DNA of 64,000 nt from Cristatella mucedo (GCA_009760855.2 WPIO01000002.1:11632001-11696000); one strand, 5' to 3'; shown: positions 1 through 10,621, numbered from the stretch's first letter. Numbers and translations: made by a program. Notes: generated from the letters alone by a model not told the origin.

Positions 1-160
1 GTGCTAATCACCCCTAGCCATGCTTTGCTTGTTGTCATGAGTATGCTACCACTAACCCTTCGATCGTGCTTCCTTTGCAGAAAATAAACAGTGCCGAGAA
101 AGATATTGAGTTCTCTGACGGCGCCAGACTAAACGTATTATTATTACTACTATCTTAGCT
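1..160 (+). mobile_element. LINE-A 3' end, cut by left edge
   Basis: This is the end of the 3' UTR of a CR1/L2-like non-LTR retrotransposon. It carries the family's pyrimidine-rich stretch with 'GTGCTTCCTTTGCAG', then the hairpin block (here partly decayed: 'GAGAAAGATATTGAG ... TTCTCTGACGGCGCC') and an ATTATTATTA tail. The same order of blocks recurs at 52,500-52,715 and 53,915-54,148 and, on the other strand, at 56,040-56,250. The rest of this copy lies outside the window. Confidence 0.75.
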
Positions 161-457
161 GTCATCAGGCCATAGTTAAACCCAGACGGCGAATCTCGAA
201 GTCTACCTATCAAACTCACATTTTGTTTTCAGTAAACCCATTGATTTGTTTACTCTGAATTAGACACGGCTGAAATTGACTCACTGTCCAACCCGCAACT
301 GATGCCAGCCCGACAGGCTTGCCTTTCTTTCATACCACCAGATCAATCAAACTGTTCGAGTTTCCACAGTTGCTCATCCATTACTCGATCTCAAATGGCG
401 TTTAGCACCCTCAAAATAGTCTTTTGAATATCTTTGTGTGTGCAGACATATATGTTT
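161..457. other. No recognisable feature
   Basis: About 300 bases between a LINE-A tail and a SINE-D copy. I see no open frame of note, no tandem repeat and no repeat shared with the rest of the window. Confidence 0.4.
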
Positions 458-790
458 GGTGTATTGCAGAGCCTTAAGAGAACTTAAATATCTATTCAGG
501 CGCTTTACATACGCCACTGCTGGGCTCGAGCCCATTACCTCGGCCTAGGCACGTTGCCAGCTCTCCAAATTAACCTAGGCCTGGACCTGCCTAGGCGGCT
601 TAGGGCCGAGACCAACCGGCCTGGCGTAGGGCCTGGAGTCTAGGCGAGTCATAGGCCCAGTTTAATGCAGCCTAGGCCTGGCCCAGCCTGGCCTTGGCAT
701 GGCTATGCGTCTGCCTCAGTCATCAAATACATTCACTTTGACCTTGATTTGAGGCGAGCGCCTGAGCCTATGAACCAATCCATGAGTCCT
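458..790 (-). mobile_element. SINE-D copy split by a CCTAGGC-rich block
   Basis: On the minus strand this is a tRNA-derived SINE in two pieces. The part at 458-545 is the 3' tail and B-box half, ending at the box B-like palindrome 'GGGCTCGAGCCC'. The part at about 720-790 matches the box A half seen intact at 32,161-32,233 ('AAATACATTCAC...', '...CGAGC...'). Intact copies in this window are about 140-155 bases long, so about 175 bases have been gained in the middle. Box A is decayed. Confidence 0.6.
546..719. repeat. CCTAGGC-rich low-complexity insert
   Basis: This GC-rich block lies between the two halves of the SINE-D copy. It carries repeated CCTAGGC/GCCTAGG motifs, two of them as the palindrome CCTAGG followed by CC, plus variants such as TCTAGGC and GCGTAGGGCC. 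Other SINE-D copies here lack it, so it is either an insertion or a local expansion of a short motif. Confidence 0.5.
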
Positions 791-1369
791 TCTAACAGTA
801 AGTTGCTGATTGAGATGGTCATCTTTCGCCCCCTGGTACCAAGTAATCCTTTATTTGTGATTATTCTTATCTCATTGTCATTGTGTGTGCAGTAAATCGT
901 CAATTGCTTTTTCTGTGTTAGTTTTACGTTCGCTTCAATTGACTCAGACCTCATCAGAGCCGAACTTTCGTGCTCTAATTCATAACTCTTTTGGCTCATG
1001 TGCATCACCCCACTGAGTAAGAAGGTCGCGCACTCAATACAATATGCTCTCATAATTGCACGCTTCTTATTGTTACTAAACTAACTTATGCCCGTGAAAA
1101 AAAAGAAAATTTCACTTTGATTTGACTTCATTTTCAGTCTTTCTTGCACGATGATGCTGGCGTCACTGAAGAAAGGCTTTAGCTTTGTGAATTCATAGTA
1201 ACTCTACTTATTCCAAAACCTATATGTATTAACTGCAATATTTTTATTATTACTAACCATATTTACATGTTCACCCTGTGCATGTCGCATCTTACAACGT
1301 CACGCGTGATAGCATTTGCGAATGTCACCAAGAATCGTTTGGTCATGCTTTCTTTCCGGCATCTTTAAA
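791..1369. other. No recognisable feature
   Basis: AT-leaning sequence with a short A-rich run near 1,098. Short frames are present but without any recognisable protein. No repeat shared with the rest of the window was noticed. Confidence 0.35.
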
Positions 1370-1446
1370 GTGACGAGAAGGAGATTCATTTCCCTAATGT
1401 CTCTAATGATGCTATGCAAATACATATTATTATTATTATTATTAAT
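1370..1446 (+). mobile_element. LINE-A 3' hairpin and TTATT tail remnant
   Basis: A decayed copy of the LINE-A terminus. It reads 'GAGATTCATTTCCCT', then 'GATGCTATGCAAATACA', then seven ATT units. This matches the variant at 8,433-8,541, which has 'GAGATTCAGTTCCCTGAGG' and 'GCTATGCAAATGTATTAT'. No upstream LINE sequence is attached. Confidence 0.6.
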
Positions 1447-2149
1447 GTCTCCGGCCCGTTGTTGCAAATGAGAACTGCTCCTTCATTCAAGTTTGGCAGG
1501 ATAAAATGCAGCAGCCTCTTGTGGCATCTGTCCGATCTATTGTTTCTGGCTGACTGCCTGGATAAACTGACCGGTCGACCGAGGAACGGCTTCAGCTTTC
1601 ATTCACTCAGATTTGTCTCACCTTCTGCTTTTCTCCCCATTCTTCCGGCCCACACTGTGGTTTCCCACGAGAATGCCTCTTACTTGCAACTCCTTTTATG
1701 TCTGATATTTTTAGGTATTAATTCAACGAAAGGACTGACTTCGAGTTTAAAGTCCACCATTTATTTGCAGCTATTTAACTCTACACTCCTCGGGCAGCTT
1801 TATAATACGCTAACTGTGCTATGCCAGCGAATGTCGGGAAACGCCAAAAAGGACCAGCTGTCACTTAAGGTAGAGTGAAGAGAGCACAAGCTGCTGGAAC
1901 GCCATGGCCATCATTTGAAAAATCCATTTTAATTTTTAAGAAACATAGTGGATTAATTTCAAGCATTTAGCATTAAATTTCAACTATGCCAGTGCGTTGC
2001 AGCTGAACAGGCAAACTGGCAAATTGTATCGCCTTTCTAGCCATCCACGTTGCTGCAAGCATGTTTTATGAACATAAACTCAACATAAAGGAATACATTT
2101 AAATGTGATTTTTGGTACAGACAAACAAACTAACTAGCCAATTTGCATA
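1447..2149. other. Unassigned, possibly old LINE-A 5' part
   Basis: A 154-codon frame occupies 1,414-1,878 on the plus strand, but its start is a LINE-A tail and the peptide has no motif I recognise. Because a decayed LINE-A body follows in the same orientation, part of this stretch may be its unrecognisable endonuclease region. Confidence 0.25.
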
Positions 2150-3755
2150 GAAACCCAGATTATAATACCGGTTGATTCTTTATATTTGACCACTTTCTGA
2201 TCACATCCAGTCTGCAGTATAGGTGCACGTTTCGCTATTAAAGATCATCTAAATATCTCTAAAAAAAATTCGACTCTTGATATTCATGCTGACGGCACCT
2301 AAAAAATTTTCACGCTAGTGCTGCTCCATCCTCCTTCTAATCTGTGTTTACTGGTAGAGTTGTATTACACCACACAAGCAAACTTCCCTGGTTTCACTCA
2401 GACCTTAAAATAGCTAGTTATACTACACGCAAGCTTGAGAAAGCATGCAAAGAATCAGGACGGAATACCAATCAACTGGCATTGGAGCACTTCTGTATAT
2501 CATACCAATCTATCCTTGCAAAGGTGAAGCTCAGCAAGTGTAAAGAATTTCTCATCCCAGATAAGAAATACAGATGCGCTGACGTCAACCATAGACTGTC
2601 TCCTTAACCACTCCCAGGCCAGCATTTTACCTATTGGTCCTTGTGGCGATCTAGCAGATCGGTTTTTGAGCTCATCTTTCGCTACGATTTATAGGATCAG
2701 AAATTGTTTTCTCCCCAAGGTAACATACCCAACGAACGTCTCTCCCGCAGTAACATTCGTACTAGACTCATCTCCATCAATTACTCGAAGCACTTAAATG
2801 TCTACATTCAAGCATGCCATCAATAACCTGATATCGAAGCAATTCTTTCAGTCAATAAAACTACAATCTCTTTAGAACCTATACCAACTATTTTACTTCT
2901 ATGATGCATAGATCTGCTTCTGCCATGCATAACTAACGTAATAATTTGTAATCAGACTCAGGTATTGTCCCTCCTGCACCCTTAAAAAGCTGTTGCTAGG
3001 GCATTCATTAAGCCGGCAAGTCTAGATAAAGTGAGCTAAAGCAACTTCTACCGATTACCCAAAGTGCCGTTTCTATAAAAAACACCAGAACGAGTAGTGA
3101 TAGACGAGGTAAAATCTTAAATGAAAAAATAAAGCCTGGCAAAAGAATTTCACTCAGGTTTCAGAACCTGAATTATCGAGATTTTCTTTTACTGATATTC
3201 AGTATTCGCAGTATCTTAAATGTAATGGCTAGGTTCTTATTATGCGGTAATTGATGGCCGAGAGTGCGCAAAAGTCGACGCTATACAATAGTCAGGGAGA
3301 TTCTCTACCAGAGTTGGCATCGGCATTTGAGTTCTAGGCCGCTGAGCCTTTGTTGTAAGTTATTGTCACTGCGTGCACCATTCATGGCTACAAAATAGAC
3401 TTGTCTACATTATGGATATGGACTTGGTATTTCAAGCCTCCCAGGTACCAAGTCCTCCTCTATCTTAGATTTCTCTTACCTCATTTCGATTCTGCGTGCA
3501 AGAAATTGATCTTGCCTCATTATGCGTAATTTTAAGATTCGTTTTGATAACTTATGTTTTCAGCACCGAACCCTATAAGCTGATCCTGTGCTTTTCACCT
3601 CGAAGTATGCAATGCTTGTTGACATTGAGCTTGCTACCGCTAACCATTCGATTATGCTTCTTTTACAGCATATGTAAATTGCCTAGAAAGAGATTAAGTT
3701 CTTCGAGGGCACTATGCGAATGCATTAATATTATTGTTAACACTATTATAAGCTA
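2150..3755 (+). pseudogene. Degenerate LINE-A retrotransposon (linker, RT, 3' end)
   Basis: This is a heavily mutated copy that keeps the order of a CR1/L2 ORF2. The linker between endonuclease and reverse transcriptase is readable at about 2,370-2,540 ('PWFHSDLK' and a basic helix). The start of the RT domain lies at about 2,850-3,200, with 'EPIPTILLL', the counterpart of 'DPIPTVLLL' in the copy at 56,271-57,866, and 'EFHSGFRT', the counterpart of 'KFQSGFRANHSTE'. The 3' end with hairpin and TTATT tail is at 3,585-3,755. Stops and frameshifts are frequent. The palm motifs are not visible, and the piece between 3,300 and 3,580 is not LINE-A sequence, so the copy is interrupted or deleted there. 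Confidence 0.6.
3300..3440. repeat. Repeat G, copy 1
   Basis: This segment shares the stretch 'TTGGCATCGG(C/T)ATTTGAG...TAGGCCGC(T/A)GAGCC' and the following 'AAAT(A/G)GAC(T/C)TGTC(T/C)AC' with 7,215-7,370. It sits inside the decayed LINE-A copy and may be an insertion. Its nature is unknown. Confidence 0.45.
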
Positions 3756-5576
3756 TCAGTTTTCTTTATTGCTGCCTATTCAGCTGCAGTCGCATACCTG
3801 TACATGCACATTTTGTCTCGCATCAGCTGAGACTAACACCGCTACGAGCGCTGTGTTTACGACCTATTTTCGTCCGGAGGTGAAGGCAGCAGACCAAGTT
3901 TGTGACACTCCGTGTCAGAAGCGATGGATAATTGCAAAGGACCCTCAGCAGTCGCATTATGTTATTCTCATTGCTTTTGACTTAATTGATAAATTTTTAA
4001 CCATAAAGATGGAGTTTTTTATGATATATTTCAGTTATAAACTCAACGCGACATCGAGTCTGTGAACGATGAAAAAGCTACCTGATATGCCGAACTTCGG
4101 GATTTGCAAACCTTCTGCAGAGCCTCGGGTAATTGTTGTGCCGTGCTTAGCCAAAATTAAGCAAATTGACTTAGACTAATGTTCTGGCTCACATGACTTA
4201 TGAAAATATGTCCACACTATAGACATTGCGAGGTGATACTGGTGGCTGAGCAGCATATAACAGCATTTAGACGTCCTAGTGGGGACTATGGATAAACGAA
4301 TGCTAATTCAAAAGCCAGACATATCTACGGTAAATGTCATGGCTAAACAACAGTCTGCTGAGAGTATGCTAAAGCAGAAAATACTCTGGAAATCGAGTTC
4401 GCTAACGACGGAAACAAGCTTGAACTTACTAATGCATCTAAAAGGTGTCAACGGTTATAAGGTGAGCCCTGACGCACAGGGAAGTCCCGAAAACAATTAA
4501 CGGAGTAGCCGATGAAAAATCTTAAGAATTGTTAATTTATTTGAAGTTTGCATATTAAAAGATAAACTAATTATAGATGCAATCACAAATTTTGGTGGTT
4601 GTCAGATGACTGGAACATGGTCAATAAAATTGTTATCTAAGACCTATTCAAACCGGAAGTATCATCGAGGTCAACAAAAGAATTTTCTTTGAAAATAACG
4701 GAGCCGAAACTGCGGTTTTCTGGTGAACTCTGCGAATAAAAGCTACTCAGACTTAAACGGACCCTCAGAAAATAACTTTGGAAAATGACAAAACGTAAAA
4801 CTTTCCTGTAAATGACACGCCCCTCGAGATTAAATGTCCGGCTGGTAGTATAACAAGATCATAAAAGTTTATCTGCAAACGACAGTCTATTGCCTGCTGT
4901 CACTGATGTCATATCTCCTAAAATAATGATCCGATCACCTTAAAACTTTGGAATACATGATTGATTGTAGTTACATAATCATTCCAGCCTTCTCGCGTGC
5001 ATATTGGACCTCAGTAGATAGACTTGTTTTTGTCCAAACTTACTGTGTTTGTCATGCTGAGCCTATGTCATCCTTTCACTCACATGTAGTAAAAATGTCA
5101 CACGCAGGCTAATAGTGACCCAATCAACGTGAAATTCGAAAGACATGCTCGTAAGTATGTGTTTCGAAGTTGTATAATAACAAATATAGCAACAATCTTG
5201 TTTTTCGTCACCTACATGCTTTGGTACCTTAAGTTGGCTTTTCTGAGTGCTGTCCCAGTAGTGGTACTTAACAGTTTGAGGTGTCGAATTTTTTTATGTT
5301 TTTTTGGTGGGGTTAGCGCTAAGTCGAGTGTCGTGCATCTTTTGAGCGTTTGCCATATTTCTACAATGACTGGTAGTAAATCTAGGCGATTTGGTGGTAA
5401 AGCCGTGTATGACTGAGCTGCAGTACTATACGTGACCTTGGACTTTTGCAGGTCATAAGGCGTTCAACACCGCAGCTATATCACATCAAACGATAGCTTA
5501 TATTATCAGTGTTTTTTGTGATAATTTTCATGCCATTCATTTTATTAGTCTTTGTACGATGTTAACAAATATGCTT
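3756..5576. other. No recognisable gene
   Basis: About 1.8 kb of AT-rich DNA. Short frames at 4,279-4,500 and 5,129-5,416 (plus) encode peptides of 73 and 95 residues without domain signatures. The second is hydrophobic and low in complexity. I treat both as chance frames. No tandem repeats were seen. Confidence 0.35.
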
Positions 5577-5672
5577 TAATAATAATAATAATAATAATTC
5601 ACTTGATAAAGCGCCCTCAGAGAACTTAATCTCTCTCTAGGCGCTTTGGGGGGACTGCACACTATTAGCGGC
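5577..5672 (-). mobile_element. LINE-A-type 3' tail on a different body
   Basis: Read on the minus strand, this ends with the canonical hairpin 'AGCGCC...AGAGA...TTCTCTGAGGGCGCT' and seven TTA/TTAT units. The sequence just inside the hairpin ('GGGGGGACTGCAC', then GC-rich 'AGCGGCCG ... CGGCCGC' to about 5,705) does not match the LINE-A 3' UTR. The tail may therefore be attached to another element. Confidence 0.6.
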
Positions 5673-5899
5673 CGTTTTGGGGGGATAACGCCCGCTACTG
5701 GCCGCCCTACCTAGCTGTGCATGAGTAAAGCTAGCAGCACCACATACGGCATGAGAAGCCAGAAATTGTCATCTTACACGAAGGGGTAGAAATGGCTGTT
5801 GACAACGTGCAGGCGCCTGGTACCGTAAATTTTACTGGTGATTTTAGGTGCAAGCTGGTCGTTTTTCCTGAGCCGGTTTAAGCCACTGTGAGCCTGTTA

Positions 5900-6472
5900 T
5901 TACCTGGTATCTGCATTACGATTAATGTGACTTTGTGAAGCCTCATCACGTGCCACATGAGGAACCTTGTTTCTGGATTGCTGCGAAATGGAGTGACATG
6001 GCTTTACGCTGCCGCATGCCGCTGCTTTACGCTGCCGAGGAACACTGCGTGTCTTTCCTGAGAGTTCTACATGTCGGTCACGACTAATCGTAGCGTTTTT
6101 GTCTTCTTTGCGACGATTCTTTTTATGTGACTGTAGCCAAACCTCGCTACATGCCAGATGATGGGCCTTATTTTGGCAATGGTCAGGGCGGTGGCAGTGC
6201 TTTATGTAACATACCACTGCTTTACGATGATGCAGAGGACTAACTGCCTGTAGCACGAGCTCTACGGTTTCATGACGACTCCTCTTCGCGTTTCTGAGGA
6301 GATAAGGAAACATATTTTCTTGCGTTTCATAATGCCTAAGTGACTTCTTTATGAAATGGTGCCATTTGATTTGAAACCTAGGGAGTGTGGTGCCGCCATA
6401 TTTGCTGCAAGTGTATATCGAGCAATTTTTCGTGGCTACGACCATGCTACGGTTACTAAATATACCAGTCAT
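5900..6472 (-). CDS. Hypothetical 190-residue ORF with internal repeat
   Basis: This is an uninterrupted frame of 190 codons beginning at a true ATG. It has no recognised domain. The protein is rich in His, Cys, Lys and Arg, and its second half holds two diverged copies of a unit of about 45 residues. Each begins 'RKA..C' and each has '.SHKKNR' or 'QSHINRN' near its end. The DNA shows the same duplication: 5,917-6,110 and 6,113-6,275 align over their length. The His and Cys spacing suggests possible metal binding but fits no zinc-finger class I know. No splice sites, promoter or partner genes were identified. A relic of a repeat or a chance frame is the main alternative. Confidence 0.25.
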   Translation of the reverse strand: MTGIFSNRSMVVATKNCSIYTCSKYGGTTLPRFQIKWHHFIKKSLRHYETQENMFPYLLRNAKRSRHETVELVLQAVSPLHHRKAVVCYIKHCHRPDHCQNKAHHLACSEVWLQSHKKNRRKEDKNATISRDRHVELSGKTRSVPRQRKAAACGSVKPCHSISQQSRNKVPHVARDEASQSHINRNADTR

Positions 6473-7214
6473 AAAGGAAAATGCGTTAGAGTTTTGTTCC
6501 GATTTACATTAACTTAACTGTTCACTGCATTTCGAAAGTCTACAGGTGAGTGTATGCGTCTAGGAGGCATTGGAAACATGAAGATGTCTACTATACCCTC
6601 TAACTGAAATAAAAAGCAGATACGAATGAACTGCTGAGGCAATGCCAGTAACGACCACGATATGACGAAGTCACCATTGCAGGTGCAAGTTTGCAGGGAC
6701 ACCTGCTCCTCCAGTGTTGTGTATACTAACCTGTTTCCAGTTTGACATTGTATCATATATCTATTACAACAGCACCCCAGCTAAAAGCACTAGCCTGTCT
6801 CCGGTCAAGTGATGTGCAGACGACCCCCCCCCCAACTTACATAAAACAAACCGATAGTTTTTGTAAGGCTTTGAAGTCCATCCCGTTGGAGGATGGCGAT
6901 GAAGATAAAGATTAAGCATCCCCAGAACAGCTCCAAAAGTGGCGTCTAAAATACCCCTGGAAGTAATTTTCGTTAGAGCCTAACGAGGCGGTGAAGCCGA
7001 ACGGCCACACCCACCCTAGCCATTTTTTTATTACTATGGCCGAAGACCGCCTTTGTTTCATGAGGGAGCAGTGAAAAGGCAGCGAGCTAAAGCAGCCAGA
7101 TTATGACTGCTGTTCATTCTTCGCGGTTCATGAATTGTAGCGGCTAGGAAATGATTGTCCAAAATCCAAAGCGAAGGCCGCGTATAAGCGGATGTCATAC
7201 CAAAGTCAGCGTGC
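6473..7214. other. No recognisable gene
   Basis: Short frames only, such as an 80-codon minus frame at 6,514-6,756 with no recognised domain. A C-run of ten bases lies near 6,824. Nothing else stands out. Confidence 0.35.
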
Positions 7215-7370
7215 TGTGCCTCCTGAGATGGCTTTGGCATCGGTATTTGAGCTATAGGCCGCAGAGCCGTTAGTGTGCATCGTGGCGGCCCCTGAATGCC
7301 GGTAAAACCTCCACTGCTGTTAAATGGACCTGTCCACTCTGTCTTATAGAGGTGGGTTTGCTGTGTTAAA
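7215..7370. repeat. Repeat G, copy 2
   Basis: The counterpart of 3,300-3,440, best conserved at 'TTTGGCATCGGTATTTGAG' and 'TAGGCCGCAGAGCC'. The overlapping short frames in this region are not convincing coding sequence. Confidence 0.45.
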
Positions 7371-7594
7371 GCATAAGCACTCTCCGTTGATGCCGTGCCT
7401 TCAATTACTGTCGGCATATGTGTGCGTGCGTGCATCGGTGCTGCACCTACAAGTCGCAAGCCACGATGCCAGGTTCAGGCGTCGCCAGCATTCCTTGGGC
7501 ATCGGCTGAGACTAGCGACATCATGGTGGCCAAGTTTCAGGGTAGCTCTGTCTGAACGTGGAAGTCACGCAACCACTATCGTGAAAAGTACGCC

Positions 7595-7800
7595 TTGCCG
7601 ACCTATTTTTTGGCGTTGATCTGTGTGTGTTGATCCCTTACCGACAGTCTTCGGTTTGACAAGTATCATGCCAAAAAAGTGACAGCCTGCTTTGGAGGCT
7701 TGGGCAGATCCCTCCAGCTCTCACAGCCACCTGCTGTGGGTGAAGGCCACTGAATATTCTATTTTCGAGCTCCGCATTTCAAGATATTAATTACATGGAG
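7595..7800 (-). repeat. Repeat C, distal part, copy 1
   Basis: This matches 10,230-10,440 and 16,233-16,410. Shared blocks are 'ACCGACAGTCTTCGGTTTG', 'CATGCCAA.AAAAGTGAC', a tract before 'CTCACAGCC' and the 'GAGCTC' block. The orientation is set by the coiled-coil frame that repeat C carries on the minus strand. Confidence 0.5.
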
Positions 7801-8039
7801 AATTTGTATCCAACTATTGTCGAGATCGGAAATTCTAAATTGGTGGAGTTATCTATGCACTCTCCAGTGAGTGTACTAATGGGTCGGTGTTCCGACAAAT
7901 GCTACCACCGAACTTGCACTCTAAATATGGTATGTAATATGGTATGGTCTAGCCGTTGAATCTCTGGTGAACTGCATGTGCACCGCTTCGATCCTTTTCA
8001 AATAACTATAGAATGGCGTCTCCAATTCTTGGCAGCGAA

Positions 8040-8400
8040 AGCATTGCACACATGTCTAACGAACGAGGTATGCTGCGAAATATTTAAAGGGCTGGTGCAC
8101 ATTACCTTCATTCAGTTTTTCTAGTAGCTTAGTTTGCTGATGTTGTAGGTTTTGCACCAGCTGTCGCTGTTCTGCGATCGAAGTGGTCCCTATAAAAGAA
8201 AATGGAGCAGTAGAAGCAGAGGGGGTCATCTGCTTACACCAAAAGCTCAAAACTTAGCAGTCACATTACAGTTCCTAATAGGAGATAATCACTCCACAAA
8301 ATCTGCTAGTGAGATCAGCTCTTTAAGCTATGGTAGTGCAGCATCGGCGAAGCATGGGTGAATGAGAGACGCTCGAGATAGACTTGACGATTGATACAAT
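8040..8400 (-). repeat. Repeat C with coiled-coil frame, copy 1
   Basis: The minus frame at 8,056-8,250 encodes 'QLVQNLQHQQTKLLEKLNE', nearly the same peptide as at 13,860-13,960 and related to 16,520-16,600. Downstream DNA through 'GAGACGCTCGAGATAGACTT' also matches 13,990-14,180. It is probably a piece of a transposable-element ORF such as a gag or ORF1 coiled coil. The full element is not visible. Confidence 0.5.
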
Positions 8401-8432
8401 GAAACACTACGGAATGATTTACCACACCACCA

Positions 8433-8541
8433 AGCATTTGGTAATTTTATAAATGCAGTATGTGTAAATTGGTTAAAGAGAGATTCAGTTCCCTGAGGGC
8501 GCTATGCAAATGTATTATCATCATCATAATTTTTATTATTA
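8433..8541 (+). mobile_element. Short LINE-A 3' insertion in repeat C
   Basis: About 109 bases with the LINE-A terminus ('AGAGAGATTCAGTTCCCTG', 'GGGCGCTATGCAAATG', then ATCATC and TTATTATT). The paralogous repeat C copy near 14,190-14,205 lacks it and reads straight from 'CACCACCAAATGA' to 'GTCAGTCAAACATTC', so this is a filled/empty site pair. Confidence 0.65.
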
Positions 8542-8640
8542 GTCAGTCAAACATTCAGAGTGTCTCTGCCTAAGTCTGCATTCTCGAGTATGTCGTTATA
8601 CACCAGCAGCACAGCTGACTCCATACATCAAAGTCAACGG
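8542..8640 (-). mobile_element. LINE-A RT fragment, copy 1 of a composite
   Basis: Read on the minus strand this matches the LINE-A RT segment encoding 'ESALLRVYNDLLRNADMGRVSL' at about 57,420-57,485. The same fragment follows repeat C at 14,205-14,335, so repeat C and this LINE-A piece were already joined before the two copies separated. Confidence 0.5.
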
Positions 8641-8663
8641 GAAACGGTCATCCAATGAGCCTC

Positions 8664-8757
8664 GATGTATCTCCGTCTGTAACTCCACAAAGTCACAAAG
8701 TGTATGTTCGTGTTATGCAGGAGAGTTTTGTGTATCACGCTCAAAACTTCTGTAACC
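8664..8757 (-). mobile_element. LINE-B 3' terminus
   Basis: This carries the LINE-B 3' UTR signature on the minus strand: 'AAACTCTCCTGC', 'GACTTTGTGGAGTTACAGAC' and 'GGAGATA'. Other copies of the same end lie at 10,622, 11,791 and 48,190. LINE-B ends in GGAGATA rather than in a TTATT tail. Confidence 0.65.
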
Positions 8758-8789
8758 CAGTGAGAACGTGTATTCCGGAATTTTAACTA

Positions 8790-9358
8790 AGTTGCTTAAA
8801 GTTAGAACATCACTCAGCAGCTAGTCCTGTCTGTACTGATCGTCGCAGTTACCTTATTACATCACCTCTCAGCGACCTACACTGGCTCCCTGTCAAGCAG
8901 CTTATTTACTTCGAGGTTGTGTCAATCACTTTTAGGTCCCTTCATTCTCTTGCCCCAGCCTACCTCTCTGGCCTCCTTTTTAATCAGGCTAGGCATGATA
9001 CAACAGTCTCCTTTAACTCCAGTCCTAAATTTGTGCTTTCAATCAATCTCAAATTCGTTGGACACCGCGGCTTTAGTTCGCATGCTCCTAAAGCTTGGAA
9101 CTCAGCCTCAATTAATTTCCCAACATTGCTCTGATTTGTCGACTTCTAAACGGAAACTAGATTACCTATTCTTTACAGCATTTTCCAAGTCCTTATTAAT
9201 TTTGTTTTGGGATTATAGGCTATGAGACTGTGTATGCTGTCCCTAACCTTATGAAAAAAACTTTCCTTACAGCATATTTAACATACCCATAGAAACATTT
9301 AATTCTCCAAGGATGCTATACAAATGCATTATTGCTAATATCAATATTATTACTAAAT
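8790..9358 (+). pseudogene. LINE-A fragment: ORF C-terminus and 3' end
   Basis: This encodes, with frame changes, the C-terminal part of the LINE-A ORF: 'SDLHWLPVKQL', 'FRSLHSLAPAYLSGLL' and 'KFVGHRGFSSHAPKAWNS'. These match 'ADLHWLPVKQRID', 'FRSLHSMAPAYLSDIL' and 'KSFGDRAFSSYAPKAWNS' of the copy at 56,271-57,866. It ends with a decayed hairpin and an ATTATTACT tail. It is 5' truncated. Confidence 0.7.
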
Positions 9359-9569
9359 TCATTGGTCTGCTTTGAATGCACTTCACGAGGCCAGTTTGAG
9401 AAATCTGGGAAATCCTTGACAGACTCCAGCATTTCGTTCGTGAGCTTACAGCCGCATTTAGCTCAGACTGTATAATCGGAGTCTTGACATCAATAACAAA
9501 GCCAGATGGAAAGTGTTGTACACTAAAAGAATCAATGCCATTGACTTCAGCTTAATAGCGATGCTGATA

Positions 9570-9785
9570 AGTGTGTATAGCCACTTGTTCTAACTTAATC
9601 TCTTTCGGAAACTTTATAATTGCTGAATGCTATTTTGCTCGCTTCTCTGCATCCGGTTGACCTGCTTCACAGGTTTCTGGGTCATATTTGTAGTAGAAGA
9701 ACGCCATTACGGACAGACAGCAAACAGAACTCTGGAGAAGCTAGTCATTTGTCTTAACAAGCCACTATGCAGGGCAGCGAGAAAC
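9570..9785. repeat. Repeat H, copy 1
   Basis: This shares with 15,385-15,587 the blocks 'CTGCTT(C/T)ACAGGTTTCTG', 'T(C/T)(A/G)TATTTGTAGTA' and a following 'CGGACAGAC'. Both copies lie downstream of LINE-A fragments in the same orientation, so repeat H may be part of the same old insertion history. Its nature is unknown. Confidence 0.45.
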
Positions 9786-10229
9786 TGGCTCGATGGAAAA
9801 TGAGATTTTCCAATCAAATAATCCCTATCGTCCATCGCAGATAACTGAATCCAACTGTAGCTCACGGCCAGCTCTTGTGGAGGGCGATGTGATTATTACT
9901 TGGATTATAAAACTGGGCAAAAATTTCACTTGACCAGTAAATATCCAGAGGAAAATAGGCGATCAGCTTTATTGCGACGCAAGCTATTGTCGAAGAACTT
10001 CCATGCATTTCTTCGTTCGAAAATAGCGCCTACGAGTGCTGGTCTAAGAAACCTTAGACCGTGCACTTTAATCAGCACCATTTACTAACTGCCAATTAAC
10101 TGCAAAACAATCCCTAACTCGGGTTTAATCTTAGTGGAGTCATTGATCTAAGTCTTGAGCTCTGCTAACTATACCCACCCTGTCCAAACAAATGCTACTG
10201 ACTGCATCTTTTCTTTCCGTAGGTATTGC
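9786..10229. other. No recognisable gene
   Basis: A 62-codon plus frame at 9,900-10,088 shows no domain. No clear repeat match was noticed. Confidence 0.35.
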
Positions 10230-10480
10230 TGACTTATTTCCTGTGCATTGATCTGTGAGTGTCGCTGCCTTAGCGACAGTCTTCAGTTTGGTAAGCAGCA
10301 TGCCAACAAAAGTGACCCCTCCCAGCTAAGACCACTTACAGGTTCAAACCAATCGCAGTAAGTTAACGGGAAAGCGTCCCCTACAGGCCTCACAGCCGAC
10401 TGCAGTATTTGAAGGTTACTGATTATTCAATTTTTTGAGCTCGTCATTCACGGGTAATAATAACCTGAAGAGTTTTTAAA
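10230..10480 (-). repeat. Repeat C, distal part, copy 2
   Basis: This parallels 16,233-16,450, including 'CAGTCTTC.GTTTGGTAAGC', 'AACGGGAAAGCG', 'GATTATT.AATTTT', 'CACGGGTAATAATA' and 'CTTGAAGAG'. The minus frame ends in 'LKTLQVIITRE', the counterpart of 'PLQAIITRVLR' in the copy at 16,373-16,747. Confidence 0.5.
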
Positions 10481-10621
10481 AGTTTTGGTTTATATTTGTA
10501 ATTATAGGTCGATGGAGTTAAAAAACTACCCTCCGTGCCAGTGGGTCGGAGTTCCAGAAAATGGTGCCTGTGCAACTCTAACTCTGAATAAAGTACACAA
10601 TGTGTCGCAATCAAGCTATTT

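Noticed and set aside
3496-4065. 189-codon plus frame
   Set aside because: It runs across the LINE-A 3' UTR and hairpin, which are noncoding.
4279-5416. 73- and 95-codon plus frames
   Set aside because: No domain, no repeat match, no splice context; expected by chance.
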